In this document: piece by piece, positions 35,301 through 49,000 of the stretch | Position numbering within the stretch: the stretch's first letter is position 1 | Layout: every line of letters starts with the position of its first letter | Origin: Niebla homalea | Taxonomy: Eukaryota > Ascomycota > Lecanoromycetes > Lecanorales > Ramalinaceae | NCBI GenBank assembly: GCA_019925105.1 | Contig: JAHGAU010000006.1 | Span: 868,001 to 932,000 of the forward strand | DNA length: 64,000 bases | Direction of reading: 5' to 3' | Made by a program: the position numbers and the translations under genes | The notes under the pieces: model-generated | Databases searched by the model: none | Seen by the model: only the letters and a program-made list of their open reading frames with translations | What the model was told of the DNA's origin: nothing

Positions 35301-38138
35301 TTTTTAACCTTCTTATTTATATACTAAATCTATATTAATAAAAAGGCGTATAATCTATATAAGTAAATAATATTAATAATAATTACTTTAATAGCTTTAA
35401 GGAGCTATAAGATTATTTTAAGGGGCCCTTAAGCTTAATAAAAACGTAATATATAGTTTATAATATTAAGTTTTAAGCCCGTAAAAATCGTTATTTAACT
35501 TAAATATTTAAAATAACCCTTAAAGGCTATTTAAAATATAAAGATATTAATTAGATTTTGGGGTTATAATCCGGGTTTATCCGGGTATTTTTTATAAAAA
35601 ACTTTAATTAATCCTTAAATATTAAGGATTTCTTTTATATTAATATAATATTAAGTATTATCCGGGGGTAAGTTTACTTATTTAACCTTATATTATAACC
35701 TTTATTTTCGGTTAATACGTTAAGAATTAATAATTTCTTTAAGTTCTTACTCCTTAATACCTTTTTTATTTACGATAATAAATTTAAAGGATAAATTAAT
35801 TTATCCCGATAAAAGTAATTTCTCTTTAACCGGGATACGGGTTAAATTATTTATATAAAAGGTAAAATAAACCCGAAAATATTTAAAACGTTTAATTTAT
35901 AAAAATAATATTGATTGATTGATTGATTTATACTACGGATCTAGCTAAGCTAATTCCGGCGTTCCCTAACACTCGGCCATTTGGCCTTATTGGTAACCGT
36001 AAAAAAACCCGATATCTATAACGTTAGGAATAAAAACCGGTGTCCACCCAGCCTCCACTCACGTCCCAAGGGCTGAGAGCATCCACGGCCGTCCAGAGAG
36101 TGGGAATCCATTCGTACGCCTTTATAAAAATAATATAAGAGTTTAAGTATTTATAATTAAGCTTTTTATCAAGCTAATTAATTATTAAATATTTAATATC
36201 TATATAGTTTTTATTATAAATTTTAAACTTTACATTTTTACGGCGGTAATTAACTTATTTAAACGTTTTATCATAAGCCTTATTAAGATTAAAGCGGGCT
36301 ATATTAAGAATTTCTCATATAGTTTTATTAAAATTAATAACTTTTTCAATATAAAGTTATTTATAAGCGGTGATATATTTAACATTATTAAATTTAAATA
36401 ATGTCCTTAAGTAAAAGCCTTTATTATTAAAGTAAAAACGTATTATTATAATTAATCAATTTAAATTTTTATTATCCGCAAATTCCATTATTGATAATTA
36501 TCGTACTTAATCGTTTTATAAATAATTTATATAAATTTCAAGTCTTTATTTTATTTTCTAATTTATTCTTTTAGTTTAATTATTATTTTTAACGTAATAA
36601 AAAATTTGAATGTAAGGGTTAATTTTAAGTTAATATAATAAAAAACGCTATATTTTATTGATGAATTAAAGGCTATAATTTAAAATAATACTATCCGGAA
36701 GGTCATAATACTTAAATATTTCCTTAATAAAAAGTTAAATTATTTCCTTAACGGAAATCCTTCCCTCTTTAACGTAATAAAGGATATAATATCGGCCTTT
36801 GAATATTACGGTAAAGATAACGTTTATATTTTTATATTTAAGTAGTCCGGTAATAAAGTTAATTAAGAAATTCATTCATTTTTATTCCGGAATTTCTAAT
36901 TAATAAAGTAATTTTACGGACTTTTATTACGGTGCTTTAAACCGAAAATAAATATTGTAATTTAAAATATAACGATTAATATCGTCTTATAAAGTTAATT
37001 AAAAAAAATACCGGGAGGTAAATTTAATTATACGATCCCGGACGGGGTAATTATTAATTAATTTATTATAAATATACTTTAAGATATCCGTAATAAGTAA
37101 CGTTAATATTTATAATTTACTTTTATTAATAAAGATATCGGATTAAACCTTAATATGGATTAAAGGTATACCTTTAAAATTAAAGAATTTATCCTCCGTA
37201 ATTACTTTTTTAAACTTCGTTAAACCCTTATTAATATAATTGGCTTTACGGACCTACTTATAAAACCTAAGTTTTTTAAATATTAAATAAGTTAATATTA
37301 ATGCCTTTTTCCCTTTATTTAAGTTTAAAACTTTAAGGTATTTAAGGGATAAAATAATCTGGAATTAACTCTTAACTTTATATTATCATTTTATAGTTAA
37401 TAGCCAGGCATTTAAATAAGGGTATAAACCTTATTATTTTATTTACCCGGGCGGTAAATAGCCTTAAAATTAAACTTAAAAAAGATATTTCAGTATTTAA
37501 TTTAACGTTTAATAAGCTTTTAATTCTTAATAAAGTAGTTTAAGGTTTAATTATCGTTAAAAATTTAAAGAAGATTTTTTAATATTTTTAATTCAGATTA
37601 TTAATTCTTGAAGTACCGGATAATAATAAAGAGCTCCTTATTATAAATATTGTAATTATACTTAACCAATAATATACTCTTAAAGTAATAAGTTACCGGG
37701 TATAACTTTCCGGTTTTATTATATTAAAAAAAATACTACCAGAAACGTAATCTAAAGAATTTATCTTAAGGATTGTTTCTTTATCGGGATTATAATAGGT
37801 TCATATAAGGGCTATAGTAAGAGCTTCCTTAAATATAATATAAACCTTTTAATATTCCGGGGACTATAAAAATAAGTTTTCCTTTTTTATAAGTTTAAAA
37901 AAAGGCTTTATTATTTTAAAGAATTAAAGAATAAATCTTTAATAGAAATTATAGAAACCGATAAATCTTCAAAGGGCCTTAAGGTTAATGAAAACTGATT
38001 AATCCTTAATCTTATTTACTTTATTAAGGTCTATTTTTAGCCCGTTAATAATAAAAATAAGATTTAAAAATTTAATTTATTATATTTTAAATTTATACTT
38101 CCGGATACTTACTTATAAATTAAAGTTACGTAAACGCT
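35301..38138 (-). pseudogene. Ty3/gypsy chromovirus relic G2 (RT C-terminal part, RNase H, integrase, chromodomain)
   Basis: Same family and orientation as G1. 36880-38137 aligns with 4407-5600, so RT/RNase H is shared. G2 also keeps what G1 lost: leftwards lies integrase debris, then a chromodomain at about 35760-35560. The latter reads 'RLQYKVK', stop, 'VNLPPDNTQYYI' and 'FYKKYPDKPGL' (family LQYLVKWxGYPPDHxTWEP...FHxRYPDKPG). Chromodomains target integration to heterochromatin. The element is truncated at 38138 inside RT, before the YLDD box, where an unrelated unmutated sequence begins. LINE-F is inserted at 35911-36120. Confidence 0.75.
35896..36135 (-). mobile_element. LINE-F: 210-bp LINE 3' fragment with 15-bp target duplication
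   Basis: The insertion is 35911-36120, flanked by TTTATAAAAATAATA at 35896-35910 and 36121-36135. On the minus strand it runs from the end of LINE ORF2 through the 3' UTR to (ATCA)n. It is the least mutated copy of the LINE 3' end in the window (gtccacccagcctccactca, tgagagcatccacggccgtc) and so the best guide to the element before RIP. Confidence 0.9.
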
Positions 38139-40119
38139 TTGGAAAGGGGGAGAGTATGGAAGACACCAAACTTGCGAATGGGTATATGAAGGAATAGAAA
38201 CATTAAAAGGGCTAATTAAAGGTAGAATCGATTCATATATACTTAAAAAAGGAAAAGTATAACGGATTATTATAGTAAGTAATCTATACTTTATTAATTT
38301 ATATAAAAGCTACGGCCTATCTTTAATTATACTTTATTGCTTTATATTATTTTTTTATTTTTATACTTTTATTTACTTATATATATTAAGGAAGTTGGTT
38401 TAATTATACGATTTAATTAAAAACAATTTACCGTACCTTTTTTTTTTAATTAATAATAATAAAAATTACGAAGATATTATAAAGAAACAAGCTTTATTAT
38501 TATTATATTATATATATATAACGTAAGTAACAGACTATAGATTCGTACCTTAAAATATTCTTAATTATTACTTACTTATTAAATAAATATTAAAATCGCG
38601 AAAAATAAAAGTATTTAAATAACCCTTTTTAAGTAATTTTATTTAGATATTCTTATTATTACATTCGATCAATACGGGGACCTTATTCGTACGTATTGCT
38701 AAAGTATTATTAATAGTTATTAATTAATTATCCGCTATTAAAAATTAAAAAGTGAAAAAAAACAATAGTTTTTTTTAAAGTACCTTAATTATAAAAGGAT
38801 AATAATACCTTTTATATTAACGATAGGTTTAAACCTTAATGAAAAAATAATCGTATATATTATCGGATACTTTATTTATATATCAATACAAGCCGCTTTC
38901 TTAAAAAAGAAGAAATTAAAGTAATTAAAGAAAAAAAATAAAAGAAATTAATTACCTTAAATAACGTAAAATTTTTATTTAATAATTAATAACCATAATA
39001 ACCGAAATAAAAAATTCGTTAAGTTAATATGAATAACCGAACCCGACTGAATTATAAGTCTTATTAAATTATTTTAAATAATTAAACTATAAGTTTTATA
39101 AAACGATTCCGAATAACCGTTTTATAAATTATAAATAAAACTCTTTAATTTAATTCAGAACATTATATATATTCTTTAAAAACGTAAAGTAAATCTAAAA
39201 ACTATTTTATATTAAGTAAACGATCTTTTAAAACCCGTAAATAATACCGGGTACTTTAACTTTTAACGAATATATAAAACTCGTTAATAATTATCGGGGT
39301 AATTAAATTAAATTATATATTTTTACAATAAAAGTAATAAAAGTAAAATTCCTTAATAAAGCTTAAGTAATTATATTTACCTCTTAAAGAAACATTTTTT
39401 ATTAAAACGTAAATTATTAAGTTAAAAGCTACTTAAATAATAATTAAATTCCAAATTATTTATAGAGGTTTAAATTGATCTTTAAAATTCTTAAGAAATA
39501 TCCGCGAATTATATAATACGTTAATAAGACGTAATAAACCCTTTATTTCGAGCTATAAATTAAATAATTAAGAATTAAAAAACCAGAAAATAAATTAAAA
39601 AAGTAAATAAGAAAAAGAAATAAATAATAAAACCGATTAAAAGAATTAATAAACAAATATATTTATAATAATAATTGTATTATATATATAGTAAAAATAT
39701 CTATAATAACTTATAACGGTTATTAATATAATATTTATTTAATTTAACGGCATTTTCCTTAAGGCTTTTTTATATAAAAAATAAAAAAGACTAAAATAAA
39801 TATTTAAAATTTACTTTAATCTAAAGGGAAATATAAATTTATAATAAGATATAACTTATATATACTTATATAATAACCTAAGGGATTAAAAAGATCTTTA
39901 TTAACGTTATATTATTATATATTAACTTAACTTTTTCTTTTAAAAAAAATAAAATATAAAAATAAAATATAGTTACTCGGAGCAACTATAAACCTTATTA
40001 TCCTTATTAATATTAATAGCATATTAATAATAATATATTTTATTTTATATATATCGTAATATCCTTAAATTAAAAAACGTAAAATTAAGTATTATTATAT
40101 TAATTAAGCAAAAAAAACG
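38139..40119. other. Unassigned degenerate sequence between G2 and LINE-A
   Basis: It opens with about 35 unmutated bases (ggaaagggggagagtatgga and agacaccaaacttgcgaatg, 38138-38182), then stop-rich AT-rich sequence. The plus strand near 39290-39560 reads as Lys/Gln-rich coding debris ('LYIFTIKVIKVKFLNKA', stop, then 'YLNNN' and 'FKLIFKILKKYPRII'), so a dead protein is likely, but I do not recognise its family. Confidence 0.35.
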
Positions 40120-42497
40120 ATGGCGACGAACAAAGGGACCCCAGAGGTCTAAAACGATACGTATACGTATAGCTTTCGTAATAATAAAGGAAGTATATTA
40201 AGTACGATGAGTAAAAGTAACGTAATAATTAAGAATAAGGTAATAAACGGGTAAATAACTTATATTAATAGAAACGGCAATAACGTATATAAGTAATATA
40301 ATAATAATAAGCCGGATAACACTTAAAATAAATAAGGAAATTAAGGTTAATAAAATACTTATATTAAAGTACGTAAAACGCGTAATAATAATATAGAGGT
40401 AATAGGTAAATAAGGGGGTAAGAAGACCGGTATAATATTAACGGCGAAGGATATAAACGGGGGAAAGGCAGGAAGACCGTAATAAAAGTATTATTAAGGG
40501 TATATAAAAGGGAAATAAAATTAATGAAAAGGATAAAACCTTAAAAGATTAAAAATAAAAAGTAAAAACGGTATATCGCTTAATAAATAAAAGCGAAAAA
40601 GCGGTAAAAAAAATAATAAAAGCCTTAAAAAAACTCTTTATAATAAAGTAAAAAAATATTACGTTAAAAACCTAACCGATATTATAAATTAAAATAAAAA
40701 ACGTAAAGGATTTTTATATGAAAATAAGGGTAAAATTAAGGGAAACGGAGCGCTTACGGAATTTTTAAAAGGCGATAATAAAAATATTAATAAAAAATAA
40801 AAATAACGGCTTAAAATTAAATATATAAAGTAAGGGTATAAAGGCGGTAGCCCCTTAAGTAAAAGAAAACTAGGCGATAAAAGTAATAAAAAGGGTACCC
40901 GTAATAAAGAATAAGGGGATAACGGAGGAAAAAGCGGCCGTATTAAAGAAAATGAAAATAATAACGGTCTATTTATTTAATAATAAAAAGAAGAACATAA
41001 CTATAAAAGTAAACTTATTATAAATAATAAAGGCTTTTAAAATAATTTCGGAACTATTAATAAAATAAATTATTGCGGTATATAAGCTATAAAATAAAGA
41101 TATTTTTTTTAATATAATATCTTTAAAGGCAAAAGAAAGTTTAAAGAAATTTAAGGCTTAAATTAATAAAGGAAAATATAAATCGGTTAAGGTTTTAAGG
41201 TAATTATTTACCGTTATAATAAATAAGATATACTTATTACGTTTTATAAAAGTAAGGAAAAGGTTACGTTAAAAAGTATAAAAAGGGAAAATACGATTCT
41301 TTATTTAAAGCTTAAGATTATTAATTATAAACTTCCTTTAATAATAAAAAGATTTAACTCCTTAAAACGCGTAGAAAAGTATTTTACTATTATATTAAGT
41401 ATAATATTAATAAAGATATATAATAACGTTTTAAATAAAAAGATTATTAAAGGAGGATTTTTTAAAACAATTCGGTTATAAAATAAAGCGGGGGATATTT
41501 ATTAATATTTTAAGTATTAAAACTATAAATATATTATTATAAAATATTTTAATATTATAAAATATATAATTCATATTAAAGGTTATAATATCCATAAGTA
41601 TATAAAATTAATAATTAAAAGGCTTATAAAAGATATACTTAAATACGTTACGTATAATAAAAAGGAATATTTAATATAAGATTCTAAATATATAATAAAA
41701 GTTAAGGAAATTAAATATAAATAAATCCGGATAACCGTAAAAATCTAATAATATAATACGTATAAAATTAATTTAATAAGTTAATTAAAAATAATTTTAA
41801 AACCTAAACTTAATTAATTAAATAATAAAAGATAAATAACGGTAATAAATAAAATAAAAAAAAGAAATTCCTTACGATCTTAACCTTAAGGATTAACCGT
41901 TATACGTTTTTAATAATAATTAAGAAAGTATTAAATTAAAAAATATTTAACTTTAATAAAAAGTTTATAACTTAAACGGATATAAAAGAAAGAGCCCTTA
42001 TAAAAGTTAATATATAATATATTAACGCTTTTAAAAATAATATAATATAACGTTTATAATATAAGAATTAAAGTAATAATATTAATATTTAAGTTTAAAG
42101 AAGTCGAAAACATTAATATTATAATAATATAAGAATTATTATATAATTTATATATATATTTATTTATTAACTTAAAAAAAGGTTTTATTTAGCCTTTAAA
42201 AGGGATAAAATAATTAAAATATACTTCTTTATAAATAAGTAGCTTAACGTAAATAATTAAGATATTATTTATTATAATAAAAACCTTTATATACTTTATA
42301 TTATAAAAAAAAGGACATAAAAAACGATTTTAATATTTATAACGTATATAATTTATTATTAATTAATAAGGAAGGATCTTTTATAATATTATTACTTAAA
42401 GAAATCTTAATTACCTTAAATAAATATATATTATTTAAAAACTTTAACCTATATTATTATATATAGAATAAAAAAAACATATAATAAATTATATTAA
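40120..42497 (+). pseudogene. Tad1-like LINE-A: ORF1 and start of ORF2 endonuclease, truncated
   Basis: The ATG is at 40120, with the reading 'MATNKGTPEV' before the first RIP stop. It is collinear with LINE-B from 42524 on, with transitions as the main difference. Near its end it reads 'FNIYNVYN' and 'LLKEILITLNKYILFKNFNLYYYI', the AP-endonuclease region (family ...llGDFNxHHPLW). Homology to LINE-B stops at about 42497, only 27 bases before the ATG of LINE-B, so LINE-A has lost its RT and 3' end or LINE-B inserted into it. Confidence 0.8.
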
Positions 42498-44438
42498 GAA
42501 TATTAATTAATGAAAGGAGAAGGATGGCGACGAACAAAGGGACCCCAGAGGTCCACAACGATGCGTATACGTATAGCTTTAATAACAGTAAGGGAAATAT
42601 ATTAAGTACGATAAATAGAAATAACGTAATAATTAAGAATAAAATAATAAATAAGTAAATAACCTATATTAATAGAAACGGCGACGATATATATGGATAA
42701 TATAATAATAATAAGCCGGATAATACTTAAAATAAGTAAAAAAATTAAAATTAATAAAATACGTATACTAAAGCGCGTAAAAGACGTAATAATAATACGG
42801 AAATAATAAGTAAATAAAGGGGTAAAAAGGCCGGTACGGTATTAATAGTAAAGGGTATAAGCGGGAAGAAAAATCGGGAAGACCGTAGTAAAAGTATTAT
42901 TAAAAATATGTAAAAGGGAAATAAAGCTAGTAAGGAAAATAGGACCTTAAGGGATTAAAAATATAAAGCGGAAATAATATATTGCCCAATAAATAAGGGT
43001 AAAAGGGCGGTAAGGGAAATAATAAAAGCCTTAAAAGGATTCTTTATAATAAAGTAAAAAGATATTATATTAAAGATTTAACCGATATTATAGATTAAAT
43101 TAAAAAGCGTAAAGGACTTCTATATAAAGGCAAGGATAAAACTGGGGGAAACAGAGCGCTTATAAGGCTCTTAAAAGGTAAAAACGAGGACGTTAATAAA
43201 AAGTAAAAACGGCGGCCTAGGGTTAAGGGTATAAAGTAAGGGTATAAAGGCGGTAGCCCCTTAAATAAAAAAGAGTTAAGCGATAAAAATAATAAAAAAA
43301 ATACTTATAATAAAGAATAAAAAAATAACGGAAGAAAAAATAACCGTATTAAAAAAAATAAAGATAATAACGGTCCGTTTATTTAATAATAAGGAAAGGA
43401 ACGCGGTTACGGAAGTAAACTTATTATAGTTAATAAAAGCTTTTAAAATAATAACGGAATTATTAATAAAATAGATTATTATAATACGTAAACTATAAAA
43501 TAAAAATATTCTTTTTAATATAATATTATTAAAAGCGAAAAAAAGCTTAAAAAGGTTTAAAACTTAAATTAATAAAAAAGAATATAAATTAATTAAAATT
43601 TTAAGGTAATTATTTACCGTTATAATAAATAAAATATACTTATTATATTTTATAAAAATTAAAAAAGAAATTACGTTAAAGAATAATAAAAAAAAGAATA
43701 TAATTCTTTACTTAAAGCTTAAGATCGTTAATTATAGGCTTCCTTTAATAATAAAAAGACTTAATTCCTTTAAATATATAAAAAGGTATTTTACCGTTAT
43801 ATTAAGCGTAACGTTAATAAAAATATATAATAATATTTTAAATAAAAAAATTATTAAAAAAGGATTTCTTAAGATAATTTGATTATAAAATAAAGTAGCG
43901 GATATTTATTAATATTTTAAATATTAAAATTATAAATATATTATTATAAAATACTTTAATATTATAAAATATATAATTTACGTTAAGGGTTATAATATTT
44001 ATAAATATATTAAATTAATAATTAAAAAACTTATAAAAAGTACGTTTAAATACGTTACGTATAATAAGGAAAGATACTTAATATAAGATTTTAAGTATAT
44101 AATAAAAGTTAAAAAGATTAAATATAAAGAAACCCGGATAACCGTAAAAATCTAACGGTATAATATATATAGACCTGGTTTAACGGGTTAATTAAAAGTA
44201 ATTTTAAAACGCGAGTTTAATTAATTAAATAATAAAAAATAAATAGTAATAATAGATAAAATAAAAAATAAAAAGCTTTTTACGATTTTAATTTTAAAGG
44301 CCGGCCGTTTTACGTTTTTAATAATAACCGGGAAAATATTAAATTAAAAAACGTTTAACTTTAATAAGAAGTCCGTAATTTAAACGGGTATAAATAAGGA
44401 AACCTTTATAGAAATTAATATATAATATATTAACGCTT

Positions 44439-44899
44439 TTAAAAATAATATTGATTGATTGATTGATTTATACTACGGATCTAGCTAAGCTAATTCCGGC
44501 GTTCCTTAATACTCGGCTATTTGGCCTTATTAATAACCGTAAAAAACCCGATATCCATAACGTCAGGAATAAAAACCGGTATCCACCCAGCCTCCACTTA
44601 CGTCTTAAGGGCTGAAAGTATTTATGGCCGTTTAAAGAATAGGAATTTATTTATACGCCTTTTCCAAGAAAACCTATAATACTATAACCGAATCCACTTA
44701 AGGGTTACCTTTAAACCTGTTGCTCTTCCGTTACTTTACGGGTCTATTTAATATTAAAATTTCAGAATTCCGATTATACCATTAAATATCCTTACCGATA
44801 CGTATATTATTGCTACCTTATTTATACGACTCTGCCGACCAATATAGCATCGCCTCCCATGCCGCCCCGGTGTCCACAGCCCCCCTATTAAAAATAATA
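44439..44899 (-). mobile_element. 437-bp LINE 3' fragment inserted in LINE-B, 12-bp target duplication
   Basis: The insertion is 44451-44887, flanked by TTAAAAATAATA at 44439-44450 and 44888-44899. LINE-A supplies the empty site. On the minus strand it starts in the ORF2 C-terminal region (GGGGGCTGTGGACACCGGGG) and ends in the common 3' end and (ATCA)n. Its 5' end is GC-rich and its middle is partly RIP-mutated. It is a product of 5'-truncated target-primed reverse transcription. Confidence 0.9.
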
Positions 44900-45462
44900 T
44901 AATATAACGTTTATAATAAAAAAATTAAAGTAATAATATTAATATTTAAATTTAAAGAAGTTAAAAATATTAATATTATAATAATATAAAAATTATTATA
45001 TAATTTATATATATATTTATTTATTAATTTAAAAAAAGGATTTTATTTAACCTTTAAAGGGGATAAAATAATTAAAATATATTTCTTTATAAATAAACGG
45101 CTTAATATAAATAATTAAGATATTATTTATTATAATAAAAACTTTTATATACTCCGTATTATAAAAGAAAAAGACTTAAAGGGCGACCTTAATATTTATA
45201 ACGCGTATAACCCGCCGTTAATTAATAAAAAAAGACTATTTATAATATTATTACTTAAAAAGGTTTTAATTATTTTAAGTAAATATATATTACTTAAAGA
45301 CTTTAACCTATATTATTATATATAAAATAATAAAAAACGTACGATAAATTACGTTAAATTAAATAACCTATTAATAATTATTATTTAAATTAACTTTTTA
45401 TTATTAATATTATAAGGGATTATTATATAAGAAAGTTATAAATTTAAAATAACGATTAATTT

Positions 45463-46028
45463 AACCTTTAATATTGATTGATTGATTTATACTACGGATC
45501 TAGCTGAGCTAATTCCGGCGTTCCTTAATACTCGGCTATTTAGCCTTATTAATAACCGTAAAAAACCTGATATCTATAACGTTAAGAATAAAAACCGGTA
45601 TTTACCTAACTTTTACTTATATCTTAAGGGTTAAAAGTATTTACGGCTGTTTAAAGAGTAAGAATTTATTTATATACCTTTTCCAAGAAAACTTATAATA
45701 TTACGATTAAATCCACTTAAGGATTACCTTTAAACTTATTACTCTTCCGTTACTTTACGGGTCTATTTAATATTAAAATTTCAGAATTCCGATTATACCA
45801 CTAAATATCCTTACCGATACGTATACTATTATTACCTTATTCATACGACTCTGCCGACCGATATAGTATCGCCTTTTATACCGCCCCGGTGTTTACAGCC
45901 CCCCTAGCCCCCTGCTGGGTGCAGTTTTCCCGCCGCTGCTTTTTGCCCCCGGGTCGGCGGCGAGGTTTCTTAGTCAGGTCCTCGACCACTTCCTCCATTT
46001 CCTTGGCTAGGCCGAAAACCTTTAATAT
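45463..46028 (-). mobile_element. 542-bp LINE 3' fragment inserted in LINE-B, 12-bp target duplication
   Basis: The insertion is 45475-46016, flanked by AACCTTTAATAT at 45463-45474 and 46017-46028. The minus-strand frame at its 5' end (46015 to about 45870) is free of stops and reads 'VFGLAKEMEEVVEDLTKKP', then Arg/Gly/Lys-rich sequence with one Cys. This shows the unmutated C-terminal part of LINE ORF2. Towards the 3' side it becomes AT-rich. It interrupts the endonuclease of LINE-B just before the KSDYIPI motif. Confidence 0.9.
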
Positions 46029-49000
46029 AGAAAAGGTCATTAATATAATTATAATATATAAACTATAAAAGGACTTAAAATATAAATCGGATTATATACC
46101 GATATAAATAATTTTAAATTAAACCGTTAATATGACCTTATTATTACCGGTAAAGAAAACATAAAAAATAATTAAAAAAATAAAGGTTTATAAGAAAGCG
46201 GAGGAAACGATAATATAATTTATAAACCTCCCTTAATTAAATAATAAAGACCGGATTAACTTCTTTATAAAATAAATAATAAAGGTATTAAATAAAATAA
46301 TTAATAAAATAATCTTAATAATGAAATTTTCTTAAAGAGTTAAAATCTATTAAAATAAAGAATATATAATTACGATTATAAAAGCGAAAAAACTAATAAA
46401 GTAAGCTTTTAAATATAAAAATTAAAAGATACTTAATTAATTAAAAGTTATTTAAAAAGAAAAAAAGAAGATTATTAAAAAAATTAAGTAAATATATTTT
46501 TAATTTATAATATATAACTTAATAATTTTATTTTATAATATTTAAAAGTTAATAAAATATAATAAGGAATAAAGTGGGAAATTAAAGCTTATTTTTAAAT
46601 TCTTATCCCTTAAGAGATTTAATAATGTATTAATTAATATCTTTAACGATAAGATTAAAGCCCTTAAAAAAGCATTTTTTTTTCCGTTAAAGGTTAACCT
46701 AAATAATATTAATAATATTATATACTTTAATTTTATATTAATAAATAAAATAATAATATAAATTATAATAATTAAAACGATTAATAAATTAAAAAAGGAT
46801 AAAGCCTTAAGACCGAATAAGATCCTTAATATATTTTTATTAATAATAATATTACCGTTTAAAAGGGTCTTTATTTACTTCTTTTAAGTATACTTTAACG
46901 TTAATTATTATTTATATAAGTTTAAGGAAGTAAAAACGATTATCCTTAAAAAGTTTATTAAGCCGGATTACTTTAAAATCAAGTCTTATAAATTTATTAT
47001 ATTCTTTTATATATTAAAGAAAACCTTAAAAACGGTAATAATAAAAATCCTTAATAATTATATAAAGAATTACGGACTTTTCCCCGATTAATAAATAAGA
47101 ATAAAAAGAAATCGGTTAATAAAAATAACCCTCAAAGGATTAATTAACGACGTATATATAATATAGGGTTACGGGAAGAAATATATTATAAATCTTCTTT
47201 CTTTGGATATTATAAGTATTTTTAATAAAATAAATTATTAAAAATTATTATATAACTTAAAAAAGAAAAGAATATTACCCTTTTTATTTAAATAAATAAA
47301 AAGTTTCTTAAGCGATTAAATTATATTAATTAACTTAAGATAAAAAATAAGCCCGATAAAGCTTATTATAATAAGGATTCTTTAAAGATTATTTATTTCT
47401 TTTATATTATTTTTATTTTTTAACGGTTTATTAATTAAAAAGCTTATTAAATTAAAATAAAAAATTTAAGTTAAAAACTTTATTAATAACATTTACCTTT
47501 TAACTTATAATACTTTTATATATATAAATTATTTAAAATTAAAATAAATTTATAAAGTTTTTCTTTAATAAACGAGAACTTATAAAGCCTAATTTATATT
47601 ATATAAATATAAACTTATTTATATAATTAAAAGCTTAAAGTTATATAATATAATAATTATAATAAACTTAAGTAAAATTATAATAAAGCTAAATATTAAT
47701 ATTAAAGTCCTTAATCTTTAAATAAATAAAAGGTTCGATTAAAAGGATTATATAAGAAAGGTTTAAAAGAAGATAATTTTATAAGAAAAAGTTTTACTTA
47801 TCTTATTATATTAATATAAAGAGTTACGTTATAGAAGACCTAGACTATTTATTAAGTTATAATAAAGTTAGCTATAATATATATTATAATTATTTAATAT
47901 ATACCTAAAAGTATTCCGGGATATAAAAAGGAGTTTATTTAAATATTATAGAAAGTCTAAAACCGATATTTAAGAATAATTAACGATACTTATAAAATAA
48001 CCCTTATCCCGGTATTAAAGTTTAAGGTTTTTATACCGTTAATTAAGGTTTTATTAAATTAAATAATTACTTAAATAAGGTTAAAGAAATATATATATTT
48101 AATTATAATAATAAGAAACGGGCGGATCCGTTAAAATCTTAATAAGCTTTAAGTTAAAAAGAATAAATTAAAGATATTTATTCCTTTTCTTATTAAAATA
48201 AAGTAAGAATAAATTAAAAAAGAAATTAATTTTATTAATATCCTAAAAATTAATTTAAATATATATAAACTTTTATTAAACGTAAAAAAGACCGAGATTA
48301 AAAAGATTTAAAAAATAAAAATTATAACGATTACCTTATAAGTTACGATAAAGTGGATTAAGCGTTAACGAAAGTATAAGGATTTTATACCTTAAAATCG
48401 TCGTTACTTAATTCTTAACAATAAAAAGATTATTAATAAGTATTTCCGTTGCTATAATATTATAAAGAAAAGTAATAATATATTAACGATTTAACTTTAA
48501 ACGGGTAAAAACGGTTTAATTTACTTCCTATTTATTATATATACCGGAAGTTAAATAAACGCCGGATATAAATATAAATAAAGAAAATAAAACGTTATAT
48601 ATATTTTTATTTTATTTTTTTATTTACGGAAGTTAAGTTAAAACTTATTATAAAAGTTAATACTTATAATTACTATTAATTATTATCTATAAAGCGAAAT
48701 ATCCGGGTAACTATTAAATTTATAATATCCATTAAACTATTATTATAGTTTAATTTTATTATAAAAATAAATAAGGTTATTAAAGACCTTATAAAAAGGG
48801 CCCGTTACCGGTTAAGGAAGAAAAAAAGAAACGGAAACCGGTTATATTAATTATATAAACCGGAAAGTATCTTCTATAATTATAGGGATATAATAATAAA
48901 CGCTTATTAAAAGTTTTTAAAAAGTTAATAATAATAATAATATAAAAGGGGTATATATTAAGTATATAAATATTAATAAGGATATTTAAAGGCGCTACGT

